Source: Alkalihalobacterium elongatum (GTDB taxonomy: Bacteria > Bacillota > Bacilli > Bacillales > Bacillaceae_F). Taken from it: 64,000 bases of DNA. Of the stretch, positions 1-8,310 are shown piece after piece. The stretch covers positions 1 to 64,000 of the forward strand of contig NZ_WMKZ01000017.1 in the NCBI RefSeq assembly GCF_019024285.1, written 5' to 3'. The notes below the pieces were generated by a model. The model was not told where the DNA came from, made no database searches, and worked only from the letters and a program-made list of their open reading frames with translations. The translations under genes and the position numbers were made by a program. Each line of letters begins with the position of its first letter. Within the stretch, counting starts at the first letter, position 1.

Positions 1-125
1 CTGGAGGACCAGCCATTAGTGTCCTGTTCTTTGGACACGTTGGATGGACCGAAGCGACCTCGAGCCGATGACACTTGCAGCTAGACAAAGAAAAGCGGAA
101 GCGTCCGTTTTGCGGCGCTGCAGTT
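1..125. repeat. Intergenic stretch, possible interspersed repeat copy
   Basis: No ORF is supported here. The stretch has a short hairpin (GTGTCC/GGACAC arms at about 19-38) and a segment containing AAAGCGGAAGCG next to CGAAGCGACCTCGAGC. Similar GCGGAAGCG-containing intergenic elements are, from memory, dispersed in many Bacillaceae genomes. I infer a partial or decayed copy, but this window holds no second copy to compare. Confidence 0.3.
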
Positions 126-132
126 TTGCTTA

Positions 133-175
133 AATAAAAAAGTACATGTGTAGCCTTTTCGCTACACATGTACTT
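133..175 (-). terminator. Rho-independent terminator of ctpB
   Basis: A perfect 15-bp inverted repeat (140-154 against 161-175, 6-nt loop) lies 29 bp past the ctpB stop. On the minus strand it is followed by a T-rich tract, so it fits a strong intrinsic terminator ending the ftsE-ftsX-envC-ctpB transcription unit. Confidence 0.85.
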
Positions 176-203
176 CGACAACAGCCTATAATATTCCTGC
201 TTT

Positions 204-1667
204 TTACGAATCGCTTTGTTTAATAATTAACTCGATTGCAGTTTGGAGCTGACGGTCATTTTTCTCATCACGAACTGCCTCAACAATAGCTTCATGTATA
301 GCAGAGGCAGTTTCTTCGTCAATAACCCCTGTAGCATCTAAATTATTTGTGTTTTGGAAAGCACTGACAGCTTGCTCAGTTTGTTTACTATAATAGCCGT
401 CGGTACGCCCTGGTTCAAAACCTAAACCTTTTAACATATGCTGAGCACTTCTTACCTGCTCATTTAACATATCATAGCTTAAGTCCTCTTTTACAGTAAG
501 AGGTGGTAAATAGAAAAATTCTGGCTGTGATACTTCAACAGTCGGCTCAACACCAACCCCATTGATAAAGTTACCATCAGACGTTAACCACTTAAACAGT
601 GATAATTTAATTTCACTGCCGTCTCCTAGTTGAAGTGCTTGCTGTACTGTCCCTTTACCAAATGTCGTTTCACCAACTAAGTCATAGTTTCCTGCTTCTT
701 TTAATGCACCTGCAATAATTTCTGAAGCTGATGCACTTCCTTGATCAATTAAACCGATAATCGGATAATCCTTTGTTTCTTTCAGTGAAGAAATATAACG
801 GACTTTTTCACCATCACGGTTTTCAATTTGCACGATTGGTTTTCCATGGGGAATAACCAGCTTTCCGATTTCTTCAGCTACATTTAACAGTCCACCTGGA
901 TTTCCGCGAACATCAATGATTAATCCATCCATCCCTTTGTCTTCAAGTGTTGCTAGCTCTCGCTCAAAACGTTCAGCTGTATCTTTTGCAAAGGATGTAA
1001 TTTCTAATACACCGACTGTCTTCCCTTTATGCTCGATCGTTTTTGCTCGAACGGATTCGATCGGGATCTCATCGCGTTCAACTGAAATTTCAATAAGTTC
1101 GGAACTCGTTGGTCGATCAATAGTCAACACCACTTCTGTTCCTTTTTCACCACGAATTTTTAGGACAGCATCATATAATGTTAGACCTTCAATGCTCTCC
1201 CCATCAATTTTAATAATGCGATCCTTCGGCAATAAACCAGCTTTCTCTGCTGGAGACTCTCGCATCGGTGAAACGATAGTCACTTGACCATTCGTCATAT
1301 TTACTTCAGCACCAATTCCTGAAAAATGAGAGTCGAGTGATTCCATAAATTGTGAAGCCGTCTCTTCATCCATATAGACTGAATATGGATCATCGAGTGC
1401 TTTAACCATTCCTGAAATCGCGCCTTCTAATAAATCTTTCTCATCGATTTCATGGATATAACGTTCACTAATTAATTCCATCGCACTTAGAAATTTTGTG
1501 ACCGTGTCTAGATCTTCTTTCTTATCAACGGTTTCAGCTAACACAGGATGCGAGTCGTCACCAACTTCAGAATTAAGACCATTCATAAACACGAACATGC
1601 CACTTGCACCAATTAATAGTGAGAGAACGATAGCAAACGCTAGTGTTTTTCCTCTAATATTGTTCAT
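204..1667 (-). CDS. ctpB: Carboxy-terminal processing protease, S41 family (CtpB-like)
   Basis: Secreted, membrane-anchored serine protease of the tail-specific protease family; in B. subtilis CtpB acts in the intermembrane space during sporulation on the SpoIVFA checkpoint protein. Visible in order: an N-terminal membrane segment, a PDZ domain (SGIGAEV to VLTIDRP, roughly residues 90-165), the S41 core with the Ser nucleophile in GSASASEI and general-base Lys in TTFGKGTVQ, and a C-terminal peptidoglycan-binding domain (LKGLGFEPGRTDGYYSK). The 487 residues match the roughly 480 of B. subtilis CtpB. An upstream in-frame ATG would add 30 residues, but the ATG at 1667 has GAGAGGTGG at good spacing and directly precedes the membrane segment, so I chose it. 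It follows ftsEX and the EnvC-like gene, as in related genomes. Confidence 0.93.
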   Translation of the reverse strand: MNNIRGKTLAFAIVLSLLIGASGMFVFMNGLNSEVGDDSHPVLAETVDKKEDLDTVTKFLSAMELISERYIHEIDEKDLLEGAISGMVKALDDPYSVYMDEETASQFMESLDSHFSGIGAEVNMTNGQVTIVSPMRESPAEKAGLLPKDRIIKIDGESIEGLTLYDAVLKIRGEKGTEVVLTIDRPTSSELIEISVERDEIPIESVRAKTIEHKGKTVGVLEITSFAKDTAERFERELATLEDKGMDGLIIDVRGNPGGLLNVAEEIGKLVIPHGKPIVQIENRDGEKVRYISSLKETKDYPIIGLIDQGSASASEIIAGALKEAGNYDLVGETTFGKGTVQQALQLGDGSEIKLSLFKWLTSDGNFINGVGVEPTVEVSQPEFFYLPPLTVKEDLSYDMLNEQVRSAQHMLKGLGFEPGRTDGYYSKQTEQAVSAFQNTNNLDATGVIDEETASAIHEAIVEAVRDEKNDRQLQTAIELIIKQSDS

Positions 1668-1886
1668 GACTTTCCACCTCTCTTGCAGAAAAGGCACTAC
1701 ATCCAGTAGATGCAATGCCTTACCATTCATATTGTTAGTATATGTTAGCCTGTACAATTTATGTTCTTTCCTACTTAATACTATACTACAAGCTGAGACA
1801 AGAATAAAGTGAACCTGCCTCTAGATGCAGATTTCCAGCTCCACCGTGTTTAAATCACAAGTTCTCAAGTCAATATGATTTAAAAC

Positions 1887-1931
1887 TCGATAGACTCCAA
1901 TCACAGATTTTCTATAATTGGAGTCTACGTA
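1887..1931 (-). terminator. Putative terminator after the M23 gene
   Basis: An 11-bp inverted repeat (1891-1901 / 1917-1927) sits just beyond the stop of the M23 gene. The T-run on the minus strand is weak, so it may attenuate rather than fully separate ctpB from the upstream genes. Confidence 0.5.
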
Positions 1932-1936
1932 GTCTT

Positions 1937-3286
1937 TTAGTTAATATAGTTCATTGGGTTAACAGAATTTGATTTAGCTCCATTCCAAGATCCTCTATGA
2001 ACTTCAAAGTGTAAGTGAGGTCCTGTCGATGCTCCAGTCGAACCCATTTTGCCGATCTCTTGTCCACGACTAACACGCTGACCATTTGAAACTGAAATAG
2101 AATTCATATGTGCGTAAAGAGTTGTTAACACTTCTCCATTCACATTATGTGAAATCATCACGGTATTTCCGTATCCATTCATATAGCGAGCTGCGATAAC
2201 TGTTCCAGCTTCAGCTGCATAAATGGGTGTCCCTGTACTATTAGCAATATCTAAGCCGTGATGTTTTGTTCTACTACCCGTAATTGGATGAGTTCTCCAA
2301 CCATAAGGAGATGAAAACCTTCCACTTGCAGGGCGCATCAATGTTCCACTACCAGTCGATGGCGCGGATTCAACAGTTGGCGAAGAGTTACTTCTACTTG
2401 GCTGTTGCTGTGTTTGCTGTTGTTCTGCTTGCTGCTGTTGTCTCTGTCTTTCTAGCTCGCGTTGTCTCTCTTGTTCTTCTCGTTGTTTTTGAAGCGCTAT
2501 TTGACGTTGTTCTTCTTCCCATGCTGCAAGCTCTGCCTGTACAGCTCTTTCTTGATCTGCAAGGATCGCCGCTTCATCTTCTAAGCTAACAATATATACA
2601 GAAATTTCCTCACCTTTGGCGAGAAGCTTTTCCATAATACGATCTTTTTCTTTTTTCTGGCTTTCTAGCTGTGCCATTAACCTTTCAAGTTCAATTAAGT
2701 GATTTTCTAATTTTACTAGATTTTCCTCTACTTTTTCCTTCTTCTCTTCTAGTAATCTATGATCCTCTAAGTGCGCTTCTAAAATATTGCGGTCTTGCTG
2801 TGCAATCATCGTTAGTGCACTTAGACGATCAAGAAAGTCACCGAAGCTTTTTGCACCTAAAATGACCTCAAGGTAACTTACACTGCCGCCGTTTTGGTAC
2901 ATCGATCGAGCGCGATCCTTTAACAATTCGTCACGCTCTTCGATTCTATTTTCAATGATCACCAGTTCTTCTTTTAATAATTCAATTTCTTCACGAACAT
3001 CTTCAATTTCCGCTTGCTTTTGATTAATTTTTTTGTCCGTTTCTGAAACTTCCATGTCTATTTTTCGGATTTCGTCTTCAAGCTTCTTTTGTTCAGCCTC
3101 AATCTTTTTAAGCTCTGCTTCTTGCTTTTCAGCTTCTTGTTGCTTTTCTTGTTTTTCTTCTTTTATATCAGATAGTTTATTTTTTATTTCTGTATTTGCC
3201 AATGTAAAGTTAGGTCCAAAACCTGCAAACACCGTGCTTGCTGCCAAAACAAATGACATCAAGACTAACGTACTCCTTCGCCTCAT
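1937..3286 (-). CDS. EnvC-like murein hydrolase factor: coiled coil plus M23 peptidase
   Basis: Secreted cell-wall endopeptidase or activator of the EnvC/NlpD group. The N-terminus is a signal peptide (MRRRSTLVLMSFVLAASTVF). It is followed by a long Glu/Lys/Gln-rich coiled coil (about residues 30-270), a Gln-rich and Ser-rich linker, and a C-terminal M23 LytM domain. The metal-site motifs are intact: HxxxD (HHGLD), YAHM and HLHFEV. M23 coiled-coil proteins encoded beside ftsEX are typically recruited and activated by the FtsEX complex through their coiled coil; the adjacency to ftsX (39-bp gap) supports that role here. The ATG at 3286 has GAGGAGGA at ideal spacing; an earlier in-frame start at 3313 lacks one. 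Confidence 0.9.
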   Translation of the reverse strand: MRRRSTLVLMSFVLAASTVFAGFGPNFTLANTEIKNKLSDIKEEKQEKQQEAEKQEAELKKIEAEQKKLEDEIRKIDMEVSETDKKINQKQAEIEDVREEIELLKEELVIIENRIEERDELLKDRARSMYQNGGSVSYLEVILGAKSFGDFLDRLSALTMIAQQDRNILEAHLEDHRLLEEKKEKVEENLVKLENHLIELERLMAQLESQKKEKDRIMEKLLAKGEEISVYIVSLEDEAAILADQERAVQAELAAWEEEQRQIALQKQREEQERQRELERQRQQQQAEQQQTQQQPSRSNSSPTVESAPSTGSGTLMRPASGRFSSPYGWRTHPITGSRTKHHGLDIANSTGTPIYAAEAGTVIAARYMNGYGNTVMISHNVNGEVLTTLYAHMNSISVSNGQRVSRGQEIGKMGSTGASTGPHLHFEVHRGSWNGAKSNSVNPMNYIN

Positions 3287-3325
3287 CCAATTATCCTCCT
3301 CGTTCTTCCTCACTCTTAAATTATT

Positions 3326-4219
3326 CTAGGCTTTTAAAAACTTACGAACACTCATCATACTTCCCCAAACACCAATAAACGCGCCGATTAATAGAAGAAG
3401 ACCTCCCACTTGATAGACCGCTGGGAACACTGGGACTAATTCAAAAAACATGACTTCAAGTCTAGAACGCATGATGTCAAAGAAATAAGAATAGCCAGTT
3501 ACAAGGAAAATAATTGGAATTAATGCCCCAATAATACCTATTAACAAGCCTTCTACAAAGAACGGCCAACGGATAAACCCGTTTGTTGCCCCTACTAACC
3601 TCATAATTTGGATTTCTGGTTTTCTAGCAACGATTGTCATTTTAATCGTATTAGAGATTAAGAACATCGCTGTAAACATCATCCCAGCCACTAGAATTAG
3701 ACCAAATGTCCGCATAAAATCAGTAACAACAAACAACCTTTCAACAACATCTTTACCGTAATTTACTGTTTCAACATGTGCTAGTTCCTCAATTTGGCCA
3801 GCAACGGTTTCAGTTAATTGCGGTGTATCTGCTCTTACTACAAATTTATCATTAAATGGATTTTCCGAACGCAGCCCTTCAAACACAGGCGACATCTCAT
3901 CCATACTTTCAATAAATTGGTCTAAACCTTCATCCCGGTCTACATACTCGATGCTTTCAACATGTTGAATACTCTCGATATTTTCCCTTAACTCATTTTG
4001 CTGCTCTTCATCTGCAGTTAATTCAATATAAACTCGAATTTCAACGTCATCTTCAACAGAATCTGCAATATGGTTCATGTTGAGAATTAACAATAAGAAA
4101 ATCCCCACTAAGAAAAGCATAATGGCAACTGCACTGATTGAAGCAAACGTCATCCAGCCATTTCTACCAAGATTTTTAAAACCTTCTTTACCGTGACGAT
4201 TAAGGGTTCTAAATTTCAT
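3326..4219 (-). CDS. ftsX: Cell division ABC transporter permease-like protein FtsX
   Basis: Integral membrane partner of FtsE. The order is a short cytoplasmic N-terminus, TM1 (about residues 25-47), a large extracellular loop (about 50-165), and three further membrane segments, ending in RKFLKA. The 297-residue length matches Gram-positive FtsX. In Bacillus, FtsEX controls entry into sporulation and activates a peptidoglycan hydrolase; here the hydrolase candidate is the adjacent M23 protein. Its start overlaps the end of ftsE by 11 bp, which implies translational coupling. Confidence 0.95.
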   Translation of the reverse strand: MKFRTLNRHGKEGFKNLGRNGWMTFASISAVAIMLFLVGIFLLLILNMNHIADSVEDDVEIRVYIELTADEEQQNELRENIESIQHVESIEYVDRDEGLDQFIESMDEMSPVFEGLRSENPFNDKFVVRADTPQLTETVAGQIEELAHVETVNYGKDVVERLFVVTDFMRTFGLILVAGMMFTAMFLISNTIKMTIVARKPEIQIMRLVGATNGFIRWPFFVEGLLIGIIGALIPIIFLVTGYSYFFDIMRSRLEVMFFELVPVFPAVYQVGGLLLLIGAFIGVWGSMMSVRKFLKA

Positions 4220-4898
4220 ATCCGTAGTTCCCCCTCATTTCATCGCGGACAACACGTCCACCTTCAATAGCAATAACACGCTTTTTAATCGTATTAACAA
4301 TTTCTTTATTATGCGTGGCCATGACGATCGTAGTCCCTCGATTATTGATTTCTTCTAATGTGTCCATAATTTCCCAAGCTGTATCTGGATCAAGATTACC
4401 CGTAGGCTCGTCCGCAATTAAAACACTCGGATTATTGACGATCGCTCGAGCGATTGCCACCCGCTGCTGTTCCCCACCAGATAACTCACTAGGAAGGAAA
4501 CGTGCTTTATTTTTTAATTTTACAATTTCCAGTACACGCATAACTTTCTGTTTGATAGCTTCAGGCTTTTCTTCGATTACTTCTAAAGCAAACGCAACAT
4601 TTTCGAAGACTGATAGCCTTGGCAATAGTTTGAAATCCTGAAAGACAACCCCAATGCTTCGGCGAACAATTGGTACTTGTCGATCTTTTACTTTTGCTAG
4701 GTTAGTACCATTGATAGAAATGTCACCTTTTGTCGGTTTTTCTTCGCGGTACATCATTTTTATAAAAGTAGATTTCCCAGCGCCACTAGGACCTACCACA
4801 TATACAAACTCGCCTTTTCCGATTGAAATATCTATCCCATTAATGGCACTAACGCCATTCGGATACGTTTTCCATACATCTTTCATATCTATCAACAC
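4209..4898 (-). CDS. ftsE: Cell division ATP-binding protein FtsE
   Basis: ABC ATPase that works with FtsX at the membrane. Seen: Walker A GPSGAGKS, signature LSGGEQQRVAIARA, Walker B VLIADEPTG, and the H-loop ATHNKE. The length (about 229 residues) is typical. No ATG is well placed. A GTG at 4898 lies 6 nt after AGGAA, while the GTG at 4904 is directly abutted by it, so I prefer 4898. It is the first gene of the ftsE-ftsX-M23-ctpB unit. Confidence 0.95.
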   Translation of the reverse strand: MLIDMKDVWKTYPNGVSAINGIDISIGKGEFVYVVGPSGAGKSTFIKMMYREEKPTKGDISINGTNLAKVKDRQVPIVRRSIGVVFQDFKLLPRLSVFENVAFALEVIEEKPEAIKQKVMRVLEIVKLKNKARFLPSELSGGEQQRVAIARAIVNNPSVLIADEPTGNLDPDTAWEIMDTLEEINNRGTTIVMATHNKEIVNTIKKRVIAIEGGRVVRDEMRGNYGYEI

Positions 4899-5044
4899 AA
4901 TCACTTCCTACATCTAGTTGAGATTCACTTCAATTCCATCCAAATAAAAGTCAATCATGTTTTATGAAGGACTCCACTCGCTGTTATTCTTTGAGGATTG
5001 CTGTTGAACCATCATCGACAACCTCAATTTATGTCGTTTTTTCT

Positions 5045-5065
5045 AATCTAATATATTATAACACC
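5045..5065 (-). promoter_or_regulatory. Candidate extended -10 promoter for ftsE
   Basis: On the minus strand TGTTATAAT occurs about 150 nt upstream of ftsE, an extended -10 box (TGnTATAAT). No convincing -35 element is visible. The rest of the 439-bp ftsE/NERD divergent gap shows no other gene. Confidence 0.45.
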
Positions 5066-5337
5066 TTTAATTTTACATGGGGGTTGCTTTTTATTACAAT
5101 TTTATTTCAATAATGAAGTAGAGTATGTAAGGTTTTAGGAGATTAATAATTTTAATGGAAATTATTGATGAGAAATGTCGTATAGATGTGTGTGTTGGTG
5201 ACAAAAGAATGTTGCAGGTTTTCTGCTTTTTTGAGGTGATAGATTGGGGAGCAATAAATTTTTAATACTTTTTAACTTGTACATCTTGGAGTTCTTTCCT
5301 AAAATTATGTTTATCAAATACGATGGGGGATTGATAT

Positions 5338-6252
5338 ATGGTAATTAAGCCTCGAAGTGAGCCTATAGAATTGAAACTTCTAAAATATTTACATACACGA
5401 ACAAATTTATCCGATAAAGAGATGAATAAGTTTAGAAACCTTGAGAAAGGCTATGAGGGGGAAAAGGTATTTGATGAGTTGCTTGAGAATTTACCTAACG
5501 ACCTATATCTAATACTTAATGACTTATTCCTTGAAACAAATAACACTATTTATCAAATCAATACGTTGTTAATCAGTCATGAAAAAATTCTTCTCTTTGA
5601 GATAAAAAACTATGATAGTGACTTTTGTATTACCGATGATCGTTGGTATACGTCGGCTAATAGTGAAATCAAAGACCCTTTACTTCAATTGAAGCGCAGT
5701 GAAGATTTGTTAAGACAACTCCTTGATAATTTAGGATTTAATATCCCGCTTAAACCCTACTTGACCTTTGTAAATCCAAACTTCTTTTTATATGAAGCCC
5801 CTTTGAACCTCCCTATAATTTTCCCTACTCATCTCCGGCGGTTTTTCAAACAACTCCATTCCAATACAGTAAAAGTAGATGATAGACATTCCAGATTAGC
5901 CGAAAAATTAATATCATTACATTTAAATAGTTCCCCCTACACGAGAATACCTAACTATGCCTTTGAAACTATTGGAAAAGGGATCGTTTGTGTATCTTGC
6001 CAATCTCTAAATACGGTTTCAGCCCCCACAGAACACACCATTTTTTGTCGTTCATGCACCCTTAGAGAAATTACCACTACCGCTATTTTAAGAACCATTG
6101 ATGAATTCAAACTGCTATTTCCTAATAAGAAAATAACCACAAAAATAATTTACCTATGGTGGAACAAAGTGATTCCACAGAGAAACATACAGAGGATACT
6201 ATCCAAGCATTATAAAAAAATGGGCTATGGCAGGGCCTCCTATTATGTGTGA
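5338..6252 (+). CDS. NERD (nuclease-related) domain protein with zinc ribbon
   Basis: A 304-residue protein with an N-terminal NERD domain (about residues 35-150). The family's endonuclease-fold signature is visible: GYEGEKVFDELL, then an acidic position, then FEIKNY (ExK). A Cys4 zinc ribbon follows (CVSC about residue 221, CRSC about 239). NERD proteins are presumed nucleases or DNA/RNA-processing enzymes, mostly uncharacterised. The start has GGGGGA 7 nt upstream. It is transcribed alone, diverging from ftsE and more AT-rich than the flanking housekeeping genes, which suggests an accessory gene. Function beyond the domain is unknown. Confidence 0.8.
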   Translation: MVIKPRSEPIELKLLKYLHTRTNLSDKEMNKFRNLEKGYEGEKVFDELLENLPNDLYLILNDLFLETNNTIYQINTLLISHEKILLFEIKNYDSDFCITDDRWYTSANSEIKDPLLQLKRSEDLLRQLLDNLGFNIPLKPYLTFVNPNFFLYEAPLNLPIIFPTHLRRFFKQLHSNTVKVDDRHSRLAEKLISLHLNSSPYTRIPNYAFETIGKGIVCVSCQSLNTVSAPTEHTIFCRSCTLREITTTAILRTIDEFKLLFPNKKITTKIIYLWWNKVIPQRNIQRILSKHYKKMGYGRASYYV

Positions 6253-6526
6253 AATTTAATATTGAAGCATGTTTTTTTCCGCTATAGGCGGGGTGAATTT
6301 TCGTTTTTGTTTCTGCTTTGTGCGTGGTTCTTCCTTTTTTTGGAGGATATGTAGGCTTAGTTTGGGTTTAGGGGTTTATGTTTCCTTTTATTGGAATATC
6401 CTTGCTCTAATTTTGCTTTCGGGACACATTTTTACCTTTTTATGGTGATAGGCTGGGCTTTGTTTCTGCTTTGCACATGTTTCTTATTTTTTTGTAAGAT
6501 ATAATGCTCTAACAGGATACTCATTG
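6253..6526. other. T-rich intergenic region with a 15-bp direct repeat
   Basis: The non-coding gap between the convergent NERD gene and cccB is T-rich on the plus strand. TTTGTTTCTGCTTTG occurs at 6306-6320 and again at 6459-6473, each followed by a similar T-rich tail. No RBS-supported ORF is visible. It may be a decayed duplication. Confidence 0.4.
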
Positions 6527-6562
6527 AAAAAGACTTCTCTCATATATAGAGAGAAGTCTTTT
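6527..6562 (-). terminator. Terminator of cccB (possibly bidirectional)
   Basis: A 13-bp inverted repeat, AAAAGACTTCTCT against AGAGAAGTCTTTT with a short loop, lies 18 bp past the cccB stop. The A/T ends on both strands could also stop transcription from the convergent NERD gene. Confidence 0.8.
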
Positions 6563-6579
6563 CGCTTTATTAATGGTTT

Positions 6580-6951
6580 TTATTGCTCTACTAACCAAGC
6601 TGCAAGGTTTTCAGCTTCTTCACCTTCAACTAAACCTGGTTGCATCGGCCCAACGCCTTCAGCTAACACGTGAATGATTTCATCGTATGTGTAAGCTCCA
6701 TCAGTTAGTGCTGGTCCAACTCCACCTTCAAGATTACCACCGTGGCAGCTCATACATTTTGCTTTGTATGTAGCTTCAGCAGCTTGCGCATCGTATGTAG
6801 CACCTGTTGTTTCTTCAGCAGTTTCTTCTCCAGCTTCTTCTGCTGGTGCTTCTTCTACTGGGTCATCAGCTGGTGCTTCATCACCGCCACCGCCACAGGC
6901 TCCTAACACTAAAATAGACGCCCCTGTTAATGCCATTAAGAACTTTTTCAT
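6580..6951 (-). CDS. cccB: Lipoprotein cytochrome c551
   Basis: Small membrane-tethered cytochrome c that passes electrons on the outer face of the membrane. The N-terminus is a lipoprotein signal with lipobox LGAC, followed by an acidic Ala/Glu-rich tether. The C-terminal class I cytochrome c fold has the heme motif CMSCH and a likely distal Met in PMQPG. At 123 residues it fits B. subtilis CccB. The ATG at 6951 gives a normal lipoprotein signal; a TTG three codons upstream lies closer to AAGGAGG and is an alternative. The strongly acidic tether would suit an organism living at high external pH, which is inference only. Confidence 0.92.
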   Translation of the reverse strand: MKKFLMALTGASILVLGACGGGGDEAPADDPVEEAPAEEAGEETAEETTGATYDAQAAEATYKAKCMSCHGGNLEGGVGPALTDGAYTYDEIIHVLAEGVGPMQPGLVEGEEAENLAAWLVEQ

Positions 6952-7020
6952 GTTAAGCAAAGACCTCCTTACGTAGCATATTTGCAGGAAAATATACCCT
7001 GCATTGTAATTATAACTAAA

Positions 7021-7899
7021 TCATTGGTTTTTGAAACCCTCACCAAGTACCTCAGTAGCGTTGGTGACAACAACAAATGCAGATGGGTCGGCACTTTTCA
7101 CTATTTGTTTCAATTTTGTGACTTCTGTTTGATGAACGACACACATTAGAACAGGGCGCTTTTCATTTGTGTAACCGCCATAACCAGATAATTTAGTGAC
7201 ACCACGATCTACATCTCTTAGTATACTTTGCCTCACTTCTTCTTGTTTATTCGAAATAATTAATGCAACTTTTGCATAACCTACTCCCATTTGAACTAAA
7301 TCAATCGTTTTACCCGTTATAAATAGGGCAATTAAAGCATAAAGAGCTAGTTCAATATTGAATACAATCGCTGATGTTGCCACGATTAATCCGTCTAAAA
7401 TAAAAACACAAGCCCCGAGTGAAAGGCCAGTATATTTATTAATGATTTGTGCCGCTAAATCTGTTCCACCTGTACTTGCCGCTGACCGGAAGACAATCCC
7501 TAATCCTAAACCAACACCAATCCCGCCAAAAAGCGCAGCTAAAAGTGGATCTGTAGTTGCTGGTTCCAGATGTCGTGTCAAATATACGACGTAAGGTAAG
7601 AATAACGTCCCAATTAATGTTTTTACACCATATTTCATCCCACCGAGAAGGAGGATGCCTAAGATAAACAATGGAATATTAAAGGCCCATTGTGTAAAGG
7701 CAGGCTCAATCCCGAATACATCATATACAATTGTACTTATACCACTTACACCACCTGACGCAATTCGGTTAGGCAGTAGGAAAAGGTTAAAGGCAATGGC
7801 TACAATCGCAGAACCTAGCAGGATCTGTCCGTACTCTAGTACCATACTAACCTTTGGATTCATCTCATGATCTCTTCTACGTTTTGTCATCATCATCAT
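7021..7899 (-). CDS. yvjA: YitT family membrane protein (YvjA-like)
   Basis: Predicted inner-membrane protein with about five to six transmembrane helices (DUF161 repeats, first about residues 25-45) and a C-terminal soluble DUF2179 domain (about 215-290: KQEEVRQSIL to VLGEGF). The family is widespread in Firmicutes with poorly known function. Its place next to cccB and ahead of prfB matches B. subtilis yvjA. The start is uncertain: four consecutive Met codons begin the ORF, with a further Met at residue 13, and no strong RBS distinguishes them. Confidence 0.85.
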   Translation of the reverse strand: MMMMTKRRRDHEMNPKVSMVLEYGQILLGSAIVAIAFNLFLLPNRIASGGVSGISTIVYDVFGIEPAFTQWAFNIPLFILGILLLGGMKYGVKTLIGTLFLPYVVYLTRHLEPATTDPLLAALFGGIGVGLGLGIVFRSAASTGGTDLAAQIINKYTGLSLGACVFILDGLIVATSAIVFNIELALYALIALFITGKTIDLVQMGVGYAKVALIISNKQEEVRQSILRDVDRGVTKLSGYGGYTNEKRPVLMCVVHQTEVTKLKQIVKSADPSAFVVVTNATEVLGEGFKNQ

Positions 7900-7933
7900 T
7901 TCTGTCTACACTCACTTCTACGAAGGGTGGATG

Positions 7934-7950
7934 GGAGTGCCAGGCACCCT
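7934..7950. repeat. Half copy of the GGTGCCAGGCACC palindrome
   Basis: GGAGTGCCAGGCACCCT is one arm of the dispersed palindromic family. No matching second arm is present nearby, so it looks decayed or a solo half-site. Confidence 0.6.
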
Positions 7951-8146
7951 CGTCAACAACCCTTGCCGTTATTTATTCCGTTGGATAGTATAGCACTGGT
8001 TGAATAATGTGTAAATGAGAGCCAATTAACGCTTTACAAAAGTAAAATACCTTACTTTGTCTATAGTTTTTCACAGCTCGTAAAAATTATGAATGATGAC
8101 AAAATAGCATGATGGATGGGGGGATGGAATGAATAAGTGAATAAGT

Positions 8147-8181
8147 AGTGCCAGGCACCTTACAACAAGGTGCCTGGCACT
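8147..8181. repeat. REP-like palindrome, copy 1
   Basis: A 15-bp perfect inverted repeat with core GTGCCAGGCACC and a 5-nt loop, between yvjA and the surface-protein gene. It lacks a T-tract, so it does not resemble a classic terminator. Confidence 0.85.
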
Positions 8182-8203
8182 AGAAATTACACATTTTAAT
8201 GTG

Positions 8204-8303
8204 GTTTCCACAGTTACACACAGTGTTATCCACATTTAACTACACATATCCACATATAGTCCACATTTCACATAGGTTATCAACAGGAGTTCTGTTGATA
8301 ACC
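8204..8303. promoter_or_regulatory. Cluster of DnaA-box-like sites
   Basis: Within 100 bp there are six matches to TTATCCACA. TTATCCACA is exact at 8226-8234; ATATCCACA at 8246-8254 is 8/9; TTATCAACA at 8277-8285 is 8/9; its inverted copy is at 8293-8301; and 7/9 matches lie at 8204-8212 and 8257-8265. Four of the first five lie on the same strand and are closely spaced. The last two form a 12-bp inverted repeat just past a stop codon. The density suggests DnaA binding outside oriC. A terminator role is less likely because no T-run follows on the minus strand. Confidence 0.5.
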
Positions 8304-8310
8304 CTATATT

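Noticed and set aside
8275-8303. Terminator of the surface-protein gene
   Set aside because: The 12-bp inverted repeat has no T-run on the minus strand, and its arms are DnaA-box-like; I kept it in the DnaA cluster.
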